Below are positions 1 to 6,612 of a DNA stretch of 8,008 bases, one piece after another. Position numbers and translations under genes: made by a program. Where the stretch lies: NCBI GenBank assembly GCA_002718095.1, contig PBDP01000005.1, positions 368,435 to 376,442 on the forward strand. The letters are read 5' to 3'. The notes under the pieces were generated by a model. The model ran no database searches. It saw only the letters and a program-made list of their open reading frames with translations, and was not told the origin of the DNA. The stretch is from Chloroflexota bacterium. GTDB taxonomy: Bacteria; Chloroflexota; Dehalococcoidia; Lucifugimonadales; UBA826. Every line of letters starts with the position of its first letter. Position 1 is the first letter of the stretch.

Positions 1-680
1 GAAGATTAGACTTTGAAATTGATGAAACTACTCGTGATTCTATTCAATTGGATGTGATTAAAAAATTGTCAGGGGTCAGGATACACAATGAATTAAAACA
101 TATTTTTTCTGAGAATAATTTTGTTGAAATACTCAAAGAATTGGATAACTTTGGAGTTTTTGAATCTATATATGATAATTTATATTTATCTGAACATTTT
201 TTGAAAGTCATGTTAGATAATAGAGAAATTATATCTTCATGCTCAGATTATGGGATATTGGCTATAGCTTTTGATATATTATCTGATGAGAATCGAACTG
301 ATTTTTCTAAACGCTTGAATCTTTCTAACAATTTACGAAAAGCTATACATGATATTAGACATTTAGAGCAATTGCCGTTTGAAAAATGTAGTGAGTTGTA
401 TTATTCATTGATGCCATTGTCTGATCTGACTCTTGCTGTAGCAAAGTTATTTAAACCTAAAGAAATAACAAACCAAATAGATATTTTTTTAGATCAATTG
501 AAACATGTAAGATTGAAAATTTCAGGGGAAGATTTATTAGAAAGGGGAATTTCAGGTCCAGATATTGGAAATATATTAGGAAAAATCCAAACACTCTTAT
601 TGGATGGTGAAATAGAGGATAATAAATCCGATCAAATATTAGTTTTAGATAAATTAATCATTGAAAATAATAAAAATTAA
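1..680 (+). CDS. CCA tRNA nucleotidyltransferase / poly(A) polymerase family, C-terminal part (5' end outside window)
   Basis: The reading frame is already open at base 3, so the gene begins upstream of the window; about 225 codons are visible before the TAA stop. The family adds or repairs the 3' CCA of tRNAs, or adds A tails. The catalytic head domain with its metal-binding Asp residues is missing here, so activity cannot be judged. What shows the family is the neck/body region: RLDFEID, then polar residues with a Thr pair, then SGVRIHNELKHIF, which matches the usual 'F-x-I-(x)-T ... S-x-x-R-I-x-x-E-L' neck segment. A 'LKELDNFGVFE' helix follows, and near residues 175-205 of the fragment a GEDLLERG...GPDIGNILGKI...LDGEI tail typical of the tRNA-binding C-terminus. 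A TTG at 48 could be mistaken for a start, but conserved neck residues lie before it. CCA enzyme versus poly(A) polymerase cannot be decided without the head. The stop lies 2 bp from the convergent fumarase stop. Confidence 0.85.
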   Translation, partial: RLDFEIDETTRDSIQLDVIKKLSGVRIHNELKHIFSENNFVEILKELDNFGVFESIYDNLYLSEHFLKVMLDNREIISSCSDYGILAIAFDILSDENRTDFSKRLNLSNNLRKAIHDIRHLEQLPFEKCSELYYSLMPLSDLTLAVAKLFKPKEITNQIDIFLDQLKHVRLKISGEDLLERGISGPDIGNILGKIQTLLLDGEIEDNKSDQILVLDKLIIENNKN

Positions 681-682
681 TT

Positions 683-2071
683 TCAAGTCATTTTTTCAGG
701 GTTCAGTATATCTTTAAGCTCTTCTTTGCTGAGATCGGTTTCTTCTAGGGCTACTTCTAATATAGTTTTATTAGTATTTTGAGCTTTGTGGGCTATCTTA
801 GCTGATGAATCATAGCCAATATGAGGAACTAAAGTTGTCACAATTGCTAACCCATTTTCAACCATATCTGGACCTTTTGAAGTTGCTTTAATACCATCAA
901 TACATTGAGTAGTTAAGTTTGTTGCTGATGTACTTAATATATTAATTGATTGTAATAAATTATAAGCAGCTACAGGCATCATCACATTTATTTCAAAGTT
1001 GCCTGACTGACCAGCTACTGCAATTGCTGAATCATTGCCAATGACATGAGCTGCTACTTGGCAAACAGATTCAGGAATTACCGGATTTACTTTCCCGGGC
1101 ATTATAGAACTCCCTGGTTGCACTTCTGGTAATTCTATTTCTCCGAATCCTCCTCGTGGCCCCGACCCCATCCATCTAATGTCGTTTGCTATTTTCATTA
1201 AGCTAATAGCTATTGTTTTAAGATTACCACTAGCTGAGACTATATTATCCAAGGTACTTTGAGATTGGAAATGGTTATTAGTTTCAAAGAATTTAATCCC
1301 CAAAGATTCAGATAATTTTTGACATATTTGATCGGCAAACTTAGAGTGAGTATTTACTCCTGTTCCAACTGCTGTTCCTCCTATAGCGAGTTCAGATAAT
1401 TCTGCCAGTGCATTTTTAGAACGGTTTATACTGCGTTCTATTTGCCCTGCATATCCGAGAAATTCTTGTCCTAATCTGACTGGAGTAGCATCTTGTAAAT
1501 GAGTCCTACCAGTTTTAACCACAGGCATAAATTCTGATGATTTATTCATGAGAGATTTTTTTAATGTTTTTAATGAAGGGATGAGAGAGTCATTAATACT
1601 TTTTGCTGCTGCGACATGAATTGATGTTGGGATCACATCATTTGAAGATTGTCCTAAATTGACATGGTCATTGGGATGAACAGGAATTTTCGAACCTATT
1701 TCTCCGCCTAATATTTCAATAGCTTTATTTGATATGACCTCGTTAGCATTCATATTAGTAGATGTTCCAGAGCCGGTTTGAAATATATCTACAACAAATT
1801 GATCATCTAAATTACCTTTGGCAACTTCTTCAGCAGATTTCACTATTGCATTTCCAATTGATTTGTCCAATAATCCCAATTCCATATTGGTCTTTGCTGC
1901 AGCTAATTTAACATGGGCAATTGATTCGATGAAAGCTCTGGAAAATCTTAGATCACTGATAGGAAAATTCACCACAGCTCTCATGGTATTGGCTCCATAA
2001 TAGGCATTAATAGGAACGTGAAATTCTCCCATTGAGTCAGTTTCTTTTCTATATTCGTTATTTTTTGTCAA
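683..2071 (-). CDS. fumC: class II fumarate hydratase (fumarase C)
   Basis: Interconverts fumarate and L-malate in the TCA cycle; class II enzymes are iron-free, oxygen-stable cytosolic homotetramers. The chosen start gives about 462 aa, the normal family length. Conserved blocks appear in order: DSMGE...VPINAYYGA near the N-terminus, TGSGTSTNMNANEV (about 99-112), HPNDHVNLGQSSND (about 132-145), GRTHLQDATPV with the active-site His (about 188-198), and the superfamily signature GSSIMPGKVNP (about 320-330) with the catalytic loop serine. Gly rather than Ala in MPGK, and NLGQSSND rather than the aspartase form, argue for fumarase over aspartate ammonia-lyase. Start choice: a GTG at 2080 would overlap the only good Shine-Dalgarno, whereas TTG at 2071 sits 8 nt after GGAG, so TTG is preferred. 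The stop is TGA, followed two codons later by an in-frame TAA. It is convergent with the tRNA nucleotidyltransferase gene and divergent from ltaE, and looks monocistronic. Confidence 0.95.
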   Translation of the reverse strand: MTKNNEYRKETDSMGEFHVPINAYYGANTMRAVVNFPISDLRFSRAFIESIAHVKLAAAKTNMELGLLDKSIGNAIVKSAEEVAKGNLDDQFVVDIFQTGSGTSTNMNANEVISNKAIEILGGEIGSKIPVHPNDHVNLGQSSNDVIPTSIHVAAAKSINDSLIPSLKTLKKSLMNKSSEFMPVVKTGRTHLQDATPVRLGQEFLGYAGQIERSINRSKNALAELSELAIGGTAVGTGVNTHSKFADQICQKLSESLGIKFFETNNHFQSQSTLDNIVSASGNLKTIAISLMKIANDIRWMGSGPRGGFGEIELPEVQPGSSIMPGKVNPVIPESVCQVAAHVIGNDSAIAVAGQSGNFEINVMMPVAAYNLLQSINILSTSATNLTTQCIDGIKATSKGPDMVENGLAIVTTLVPHIGYDSSAKIAHKAQNTNKTILEVALEETDLSKEELKDILNPEKMT

Positions 2072-2079
2072 GTTGCGCA

Positions 2080-2083
2080 CTCC
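2080..2083 (-). promoter_or_regulatory. Shine-Dalgarno GGAG deciding the fumC start
   Basis: On the minus strand GGAG lies 8 nt before a TTG (2071-2069), which opens an MTKNNEYRKETDSMGE-type N-terminus. The upstream in-frame GTG (2080-2078) shares its first base with this motif and would have no ribosome-binding site of its own. An in-frame ATG 13 codons after the TTG (Met of MGEF) has no recognisable site. This favours TTG initiation; N-terminal peptide data would settle it. Confidence 0.6.
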
Positions 2084-2161
2084 ATTTTTTTAATTTATTA
2101 CTAATATAGCTTAATCAGCATTTTAAGTTTACTATTTTATATCAAGGATAAAATCATATTT

Positions 2162-2189
2162 TTAACATGCTACTCGAGTGCTTTATAAT
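2162..2189 (+). promoter_or_regulatory. sigma-70-type promoter for ltaE
   Basis: TTAACA (2162-2167, 5 of 6 matches to the -35 consensus) and a perfect TATAAT (2184-2189) are separated by 16 bp. Transcription would begin near 2196, about 28 nt before the ltaE ATG. The spacer contains an 8-bp perfect palindrome, ACTCGAGT (2172-2179), which is conspicuous because the surroundings are nearly pure A/T; it might be a repressor or activator site, but that is only inference. For fumC on the other strand I see only a weak candidate -10 (TATATT, complement of 2103-2108) without a convincing -35. Confidence 0.65.
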
Positions 2190-2204
2190 AATTTGATAAT
2201 TATT
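2187..2204. repeat. AT-only inverted repeat across the predicted ltaE transcription start
   Basis: A perfect 7-bp inverted repeat, AATAATT and AATTATT, flanks TGAT. It starts inside the -10 box and covers the predicted start site. As an RNA hairpin it would be very weak, and half of it would lie before the transcript; as a dyad it is placed where repressors often bind. In such AT-rich DNA it may also be chance. Confidence 0.4.
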
Positions 2205-2213
2205 TTTGGAATT

Positions 2214-2218
2214 AGGAG
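2214..2218 (+). promoter_or_regulatory. Shine-Dalgarno AGGAG deciding the ltaE start
   Basis: AGGAG lies 5 nt before the ATG at 2224. A longer reading from TTG at 2206 would place this site inside the coding sequence and add six residues not expected in the family, whose members usually begin just before the conserved FRSDTVTKP block. The ATG is therefore chosen. Confidence 0.85.
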
Positions 2219-2223
2219 TTAAA

Positions 2224-3261
2224 ATGCGAGAAGTTGATTTCCGAAGCGATACGGTTACTAAACCGTCTCCAGAAATGTTGGAAGCAATTCTTGCTGCAGA
2301 ATTAGGTGATGACGTTTATGGAGAAGATCCGTCTGTAAACAAGTTAGAAGATAAAGCAGCAGAAATTACGGGTAAAGAAGCCGGTTTATTTGTTTCAAGC
2401 GGAACTATGGCAAATTTAATATCTATATTAGCTCATGTTGATCGTGGTGGAGAAATTATTGTAGGAGATAAGTCTCATATATTTAAATCTGAAGCGGGGG
2501 GAGCATCTGCATTAGGAGGTATCTCTTATTATGTTATTCCTAATAATTCAAAAGGATTGTTTAATATAGATGATTTGCAAGAATCTTTTAGAGACAGCAC
2601 AAACTATCATCATCCTATAACCTCATTAGTAACCTTTGAAAATACACATAATAACTGTGGAGGCATTGCTATATCTCCAGAAGATTTGAATCCTATTATT
2701 GATTGGGCTCAATCTCATGATTTGCCCACTCATGTTGATGGGGCACGGATATTTAATGCAGCTATTAAGTTAGATGTTCCAGTTCATAAAATGGTAAAAA
2801 GGATAGATTCATTAACGTTTTGTTTGTCTAAAGGATTGTCTTGTCCGGTTGGATCAGTAATTTGTGGTGATAGTATTTTTATTCAAAAAGCTAGGAGAAT
2901 CAGAAAAATGCTTGGTGGAGGTATGAGACAAGCAGGTATTTTAGCATCCGCAGGTATATTTGCTTTAGACAATATGATAGATCGACTTACGGAAGACCAT
3001 GATAATGCTATAAAACTGGCTGCTGGACTAGAAACTCTGGAATTTATAGATATTGATCAAAAATTGGTTGAAACAAATTTAGTTTTTTTTAATGTAACTA
3101 ATGAACATAAAGAAAAATTAAATCTGTTTCTGGAATCTCATGGGATTAAAGGCGGATCACTTAATTCTAATCGGTGGCGATTTGCAACTCACTACGGAAT
3201 ATCAGCTGAAGATATTGATTATACGATTCAAATGGTAAATTCGTATGCAGATACAATTTAA
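2224..3261 (+). CDS. ltaE: low-specificity L-threonine aldolase (PLP-dependent)
   Basis: Cleaves L-threonine or L-allo-threonine to glycine and acetaldehyde (reversibly), using pyridoxal 5'-phosphate; a cytosolic fold-type I enzyme of the beta-eliminating lyase superfamily, usually a homotetramer. The 345-aa product is of normal length. Visible hallmarks: VDFRSDTVTKPSPEM at the N-terminus, GDDVYGEDPSVNKLE, SSGTMANL in the cofactor-binding loop, His85 in GDKSHIF (position of the ring-stacking His), ENTHNNCGG, HVDGARIFNAA (about 170-180, with the Asp and Arg that contact PLP), and Lys203 in CLSKGLSCPVGS as the Schiff-base lysine. GGGMRQAG follows. All key residues are present, so it should be active. 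L- versus D-specificity cannot be proved from sequence, but the family is the L type. It has its own promoter, no co-directional partner, and a stop codon that abuts the rarA stop. Confidence 0.93.
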   Translation: MREVDFRSDTVTKPSPEMLEAILAAELGDDVYGEDPSVNKLEDKAAEITGKEAGLFVSSGTMANLISILAHVDRGGEIIVGDKSHIFKSEAGGASALGGISYYVIPNNSKGLFNIDDLQESFRDSTNYHHPITSLVTFENTHNNCGGIAISPEDLNPIIDWAQSHDLPTHVDGARIFNAAIKLDVPVHKMVKRIDSLTFCLSKGLSCPVGSVICGDSIFIQKARRIRKMLGGGMRQAGILASAGIFALDNMIDRLTEDHDNAIKLAAGLETLEFIDIDQKLVETNLVFFNVTNEHKEKLNLFLESHGIKGGSLNSNRWRFATHYGISAEDIDYTIQMVNSYADTI

Positions 3262-4524
3262 TTATTGATCTGATTTGTAAAAATTTTCAGTATTCAGTCC
3301 GTCAGGCATATTACTTAAGTTTAGAGGTTGATTGGATTCGTGTGGGTTTTTGTACCCTTTACCATACCCTTCTTTTGCCATTAAATTTGTGACAGGATTT
3401 CTTAAATGTAATGGTACAGGTTTCATCCCAGATGATTGAATTTCGGATAAGGCTAAATTAATAGCTTTATATGCAGAATTACTTTTTGGAGCTTTTGCTA
3501 AATATATAGTTGCTTCTGCTAAAGGGATTCTACCTTCTGGTAGCCCAAGAACATGCAATGCCTGCTGTGCAGATACAGCTATGGTTAATGCAACCGGGTC
3601 GGCTAAACCAATATCCTCAGAGGCAGATATTATAATTCTTCGGGAAATGAACATAGGGTCTTCCCCAGCATCTAGCATTCGAGCTAACCAATATATAGCA
3701 GCGTCGGGATCAGATAGTCGTATAGATTTAATAAATGCTGAAATGGTATCGTAGTGATGATCACCTTTTTTGTCATATCCAATTTGTTTATTTTGTATGA
3801 TCTGATAAACGGTTTCTGTATCTATTTTTGTTTCTTGCCCTACGGTATAAGTTGAATTAAAGCACAGTTCCAAGACATTATAAGCCCATCGAGCATCACC
3901 GCTAGACATTTCAGCAATTAGATTTAAAGATTTTGGTTCTAAGGATATTTTATTTTTACCTAAACCATTGTCCGGATCCATAATTGCTTTTTTAAGTAAT
4001 TCTTCTATGTTGGTTGAATCAAGTTGATTTAATTTAAATACTTGAGACCTAGATAGCAATGGAGCGATTACTTCAAAAGAAGGATTTTCCGTCGTGGCTC
4101 CTATTAGTGTTATGATCCCATTTTCTACATATGGTAAAACTACATCTTGTTGAGATTTATTCAAGCGGTGAATTTCGTCTATAAATAAAATTGTCCTTTT
4201 TCGGTTCATTCCTAAACGATTTTCAGCTTCCTTAATTGACGCTTTTATTTCGGATACCCCAGATGTCACGGCACTTAAATTTTCTAAGGCCATTTTACTT
4301 GACTTTGATATTAGGTTAGCTAAGGTAGTTTTTCCGCTTCCTGGTGGACCCCACAATATCATCGAAGGGACGTTTCCATTATTTAAATTTCGGCGTAATA
4401 TTGAATTTGATCCAATTACTTTTTCTTGACCGATAAAATCTTCGAATGTTTTTGGTCTCATCCTAGCCGCTAAAGGAGCTATTTTAGATAATTCTTCTTT
4501 AGCGCTATGTTCAAACATATCCAT
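3262..4524 (-). CDS. rarA: replication-associated recombination protein A (RarA/MgsA), AAA+ ATPase
   Basis: A DNA-dependent ATPase of the clamp-loader-like AAA+ group (bacterial RarA/MgsA, yeast Mgs1, human WRNIP1), which acts at stalled or damaged replication forks together with SSB. The 420-aa length is slightly below the usual 420-450. Order of features: PLAARMRPKTFEDFIGQ (about 17-33), the family's entry motif; Walker A GPPGSGKT (59-66); Walker B TILFIDEIHR (111-120); sensor 1 GATTENPSF (142-150); arginine finger in LLSRS (R159); sensor 2 GDARWAYNVLE (R212); then the MgsA-type tetramerisation domain with DPDAAIYWLARML and EDPMFISRR. RuvB and the DnaX clamp-loader subunit are ruled out by the ATTENPSF and IYWLARML motifs. 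It follows selA by 6 bp in the same direction. Its best Shine-Dalgarno (AAGGAA, complement of 4537-4542) lies inside the end of selA, about 12 nt before the ATG, so translation may be partly coupled. A second Met at codon 3 is possible. Confidence 0.94.
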   Translation of the reverse strand: MDMFEHSAKEELSKIAPLAARMRPKTFEDFIGQEKVIGSNSILRRNLNNGNVPSMILWGPPGSGKTTLANLISKSSKMALENLSAVTSGVSEIKASIKEAENRLGMNRKRTILFIDEIHRLNKSQQDVVLPYVENGIITLIGATTENPSFEVIAPLLSRSQVFKLNQLDSTNIEELLKKAIMDPDNGLGKNKISLEPKSLNLIAEMSSGDARWAYNVLELCFNSTYTVGQETKIDTETVYQIIQNKQIGYDKKGDHHYDTISAFIKSIRLSDPDAAIYWLARMLDAGEDPMFISRRIIISASEDIGLADPVALTIAVSAQQALHVLGLPEGRIPLAEATIYLAKAPKSNSAYKAINLALSEIQSSGMKPVPLHLRNPVTNLMAKEGYGKGYKNPHESNQPLNLSNMPDGLNTENFYKSDQ

Positions 4525-4530
4525 GTTAAA

Positions 4531-5880
4531 TTACAGTTCCTTAAGAGCGTTAGCCAATAAATCATCTTGATCATATGGGATTGTTCTTAGATCTATAATG
4601 AATGTGTCTTTTTCAATTCTGCCGAGTATTGAATCTTTATTATTTCTCAGTTTATCTGCTAATTTGGATGCATTATTAGAGTTAATCTTTATTCCAAAGG
4701 AATCCAATTGACTTCCTGGGAGGCTACCGCCACCAATCGTTGATATAGTGGGAATAATTTCAATTAGAGATGGAAATTGAATTTTAAATTTTTCTGCTCG
4801 CTCTTTTAAATTTTCTTCAGTACTAGCTATCATTTGCCATATTGGTATTTTCTCTAAAGCTTCATTCTTGATGTAATGTAAAAGAGTTGCATGTAAGGTT
4901 GCAAGGTTTATTTTATCTATTCGGTACGCTCTGGCTAAAGGATGTTGGGAAATTTTGTCTATATATTGCTTTTTGCCTAATATTATTCCTGCCTGAGGAC
5001 CGCCTAATAATTTGTCAGCTGAAAAAAAACATATGTCAGATCCATCTGCAATACTTTCTTGTGGCATTGGCTCTTTTGTTAATCCAAATTGACTAGAATC
5101 TAACAAGCAGCCACTCCCAACGTCATGAAGTAATGGGATGTTGTGATTTTGGGTTATTTTCGAAAGTTCTTTGGTAGATGGTGTTGAGGTAAATCCAATA
5201 ATTTTAAAATTACTTGCATGTATTGACATGATGGCACCAGTGTTGGGAGAAATTGCATTTTTAAAATCCTGTGCATATGTTTTGTTAGTTGTTCCAACTT
5301 CTTTTAGGCTAGCTCCACTTTGTTCTAAAACATCTGGTATTCGAAATCCCCCACCTATTTCTACTGATTCTGAACGAGATATGATTATTTCTTTACCTTT
5401 TGATATTGCTGCAAGGCCTAAAGTTACAGCAGTCGCATTGTTATTTACTATGATTGCAGATTCAGCCCCTGTAAGATCACATAATAAATTCTGAACTTTT
5501 GATTGGCGAGATCCTCTTTTCCCTGTAGATAAATCGATTTCTAAGTTTGTGTACCCATTTGCCGCTCTGATTCCAGCTTGAATGGCATTATAACTTAATG
5601 GAGCTCTTCCTATGTTAGTGTGAAGTATTACCCCTGTCCCGTTTAATATGTTTTTAGGCCATTCATCCCAACGTTCATTTATTGTTTTAGAAATAAATTC
5701 AATTATTTCGTCGGCATTGATTTTAGAATCTTTTTCACTGATATCTTTTCTGATCTGATTAAGATGTTTTCTGATCAATTCAGTTACAAGTTCAGTACTA
5801 TACATTTTTAATAATGATTGAATCTTTTCTGATTCTAATACACTGTTAACACTTGGTATATTTCTGAAATTTTTAGTCAT
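4531..5880 (-). CDS. selA: L-seryl-tRNA(Sec) selenium transferase (selenocysteine synthase)
   Basis: Converts seryl-tRNA(Sec) to selenocysteinyl-tRNA(Sec) with selenophosphate and PLP; the bacterial enzyme is a large homodecamer. The product is 449 aa, close to the usual ~460. The N-terminal tRNA-binding region begins with the typical RNIPSVNSVLES. Core motifs: LNGTGVILHTNIGRAPLS (79-96), NLEIDLSTGKRGSR (112-125), VNNNATA (145-151), SRSESVEIGGGFRIPD (168-183), EVGTTNKT (194-201), LHDVGSG (251-257), and SADKLLGGPQAG (287-298) with Lys290 as the PLP lysine. The C-terminal GGGSLPGSQL is also present. These together separate SelA from the shorter archaeal SelA-like paralogues. The ATG has GGAG 7 nt upstream (complement of 5888-5891). 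The gene has its own promoter and is followed by rarA. selB, selC, selD and selenoprotein genes are not in the window; their presence elsewhere is inferred, since SelA has no other known role. Confidence 0.95.
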   Translation of the reverse strand: MTKNFRNIPSVNSVLESEKIQSLLKMYSTELVTELIRKHLNQIRKDISEKDSKINADEIIEFISKTINERWDEWPKNILNGTGVILHTNIGRAPLSYNAIQAGIRAANGYTNLEIDLSTGKRGSRQSKVQNLLCDLTGAESAIIVNNNATAVTLGLAAISKGKEIIISRSESVEIGGGFRIPDVLEQSGASLKEVGTTNKTYAQDFKNAISPNTGAIMSIHASNFKIIGFTSTPSTKELSKITQNHNIPLLHDVGSGCLLDSSQFGLTKEPMPQESIADGSDICFFSADKLLGGPQAGIILGKKQYIDKISQHPLARAYRIDKINLATLHATLLHYIKNEALEKIPIWQMIASTEENLKERAEKFKIQFPSLIEIIPTISTIGGGSLPGSQLDSFGIKINSNNASKLADKLRNNKDSILGRIEKDTFIIDLRTIPYDQDDLLANALKEL

Positions 5881-5905
5881 ATATTTGCTCCAATTACACT
5901 ATGAC

Positions 5906-5934
5906 ATTATATCCTGTAATTAATTTATTGTTTG
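5906..5934 (-). promoter_or_regulatory. probable promoter for selA-rarA
   Basis: On the minus strand a perfect TATAAT (complement of 5906-5911) stands 17 bp from CAAACA (complement of 5929-5934), a weak 3-of-6 match to the -35 box. Transcription would start near 5899, leaving a leader of about 19 nt that holds the GGAG ribosome-binding site. The spacer includes the palindrome AATTAATT (5918-5925). The -35 overlaps the coaE -35 on the other strand. Confidence 0.5.
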
Positions 5935-5963
5935 ACCGCACTTTTTTGATTCCTGTACAATTA
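5912..5963. repeat. direct repeat pair TCCTGTA-(CA)-ATTA in the selA/coaE promoter region
   Basis: TCCTGTAATTA at 5912-5922 recurs as TCCTGTA-CA-ATTA at 5951-5963, 39 bp apart start to start, differing by a two-base insertion. One copy adjoins the selA -10 box and the other overlaps the coaE -10 box, so each copy sits at a promoter core. A shared regulator is possible, but the repeat is short and chance is not excluded. Confidence 0.35.
5932..5961 (+). promoter_or_regulatory. sigma-70-type promoter for the coaE operon
   Basis: TTGACC (5932-5937) and TACAAT (5956-5961) each match the consensus at 5 of 6 positions and are 18 bp apart. Transcription would begin near 5968, about 26 nt before the coaE ATG. 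It is back-to-back with the selA promoter, and the two -35 boxes overlap, so polymerase binding for the two operons could be mutually exclusive. Confidence 0.6.
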
Positions 5964-5993
5964 CGTGATGATTCAAAATAAGTTGGAAATTTA

Positions 5994-6602
5994 ATGATCA
6001 CTGTTGGTCTTACAGGCGGAATAGCAACTGGGAAATCTCTTGTTTCTCAATTATTGGAAGATCATGGCGCTTTTGTTATTAATGCAGATTTGATTGCCCA
6101 TGAGTTATATAATCCTGGAACTATTGGATTTGATAATCTCATATCACATTTTGGAGATACTATTTTAGATCTCAATGGAACTATTGATAGAAAGAAACTT
6201 GCCTCTATTGTGTTTACGCGTAAACATGAAATGGATAATTTGAACACAATTATGCACCCATTAATATATGACGAGATAAAAAAAATTATGTCTGATTTGT
6301 CTAATGAAAAGCGTCCAGTTGTGGTCGTAGAAGCAGCTGTATTAATAGAAGCAGGATGGCAAGATTTATTTGATCAAATTTGGGTTGTTTCCTCAGATAT
6401 GGAAACTGTTATTTCAAGACTAAACACTAGAAATGGATTTTCTCGAGAGGAGTCCTTGAAAAGGATTAATTCACAGATACCTTCTAAAGATAGAAATAAA
6501 TATGCTGATATCGTTATAGAAAATAATGGAAATACAGAGATACTATCATCAAAAATAAAAGAACTTTGGGCTGATAAATTATCAACAACTATTAGGAGAT
6601 AA
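5994..6602 (+). CDS. coaE: dephospho-CoA kinase
   Basis: Phosphorylates the 3'-hydroxyl of the ribose of dephospho-CoA with ATP, the last step of coenzyme A synthesis; a cytosolic P-loop kinase. The 202-aa length is typical. Visible motifs: VGLTGGIATGKS at the N-terminus with Walker A at 8-15; INADLIAHEL (29-38), corresponding to the usual D-A-D-x-I-A-R segment; MHPLIYDEI (88-95); VVVEAAVLIEAGW (110-122), the core strand and substrate loop, in a form I associate with Chloroflexota and also see in eukaryotic CoA synthase; and the lid/C-terminal arginines R142, R146 and R157 with RINSQIP. The first Asp of the D-A-D segment is Asn (N30) while the second (D32) is kept. ATG start, with only a weak GGAAA ribosome site. 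It is the first gene of a probable three-gene operon, 10 bp before the AAA+ gene. Confidence 0.94.
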   Translation: MITVGLTGGIATGKSLVSQLLEDHGAFVINADLIAHELYNPGTIGFDNLISHFGDTILDLNGTIDRKKLASIVFTRKHEMDNLNTIMHPLIYDEIKKIMSDLSNEKRPVVVVEAAVLIEAGWQDLFDQIWVVSSDMETVISRLNTRNGFSREESLKRINSQIPSKDRNKYADIVIENNGNTEILSSKIKELWADKLSTTIRR

Positions 6603-6612
6603 CATATAAATT

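Noticed and set aside
48-680. TTG at 48 as the start of a separate small protein
   Set aside because: The same frame is open to the window edge, and the conserved RLDFEID neck motif lies before this TTG, so it is an internal leucine of a longer gene.
674-683. 10-bp palindrome AAATTAATTT spanning the gap between the two convergent stop codons
   Set aside because: It is A/T only, has no loop or GC stem, and palindromes of this kind are expected by chance here; it is not a credible terminator.
683-688. Possible selenocysteine read-through at the fumC TGA, given selA in the window
   Set aside because: The protein is already full family length at the TGA, and TAA follows two codons later; class II fumarases have no Sec.
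1818-2000. Open frame of 60 codons opposite fumC
   Set aside because: It lies wholly inside the conserved fumC coding sequence on the other strand and has no recognisable domain.
2206-2223. Six-residue longer ltaE from TTG at 2206
   Set aside because: It would bury the AGGAG ribosome-binding site inside the coding sequence; the ATG at 2224 has ideal spacing and gives the family N-terminus.
2081-2223. Possible tRNA (including selC) or small RNA in the two intergenic regions
   Set aside because: Neither this region nor 5881-5993 contains GC stems, a T-loop GTTCRA-like block or a cloverleaf; both are explained by promoters and ribosome-binding sites.
4887-5494. Two open frames (4887-5096 and 5171-5494) opposite selA
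   Set aside because: Both mirror highly conserved selA sequence, have low-complexity hydrophobic translations and no family match that I recognise.
6062-6247. Open frame of 61 codons opposite coaE
   Set aside because: It is entirely within coaE, which is fully supported by motifs; no independent coding evidence.
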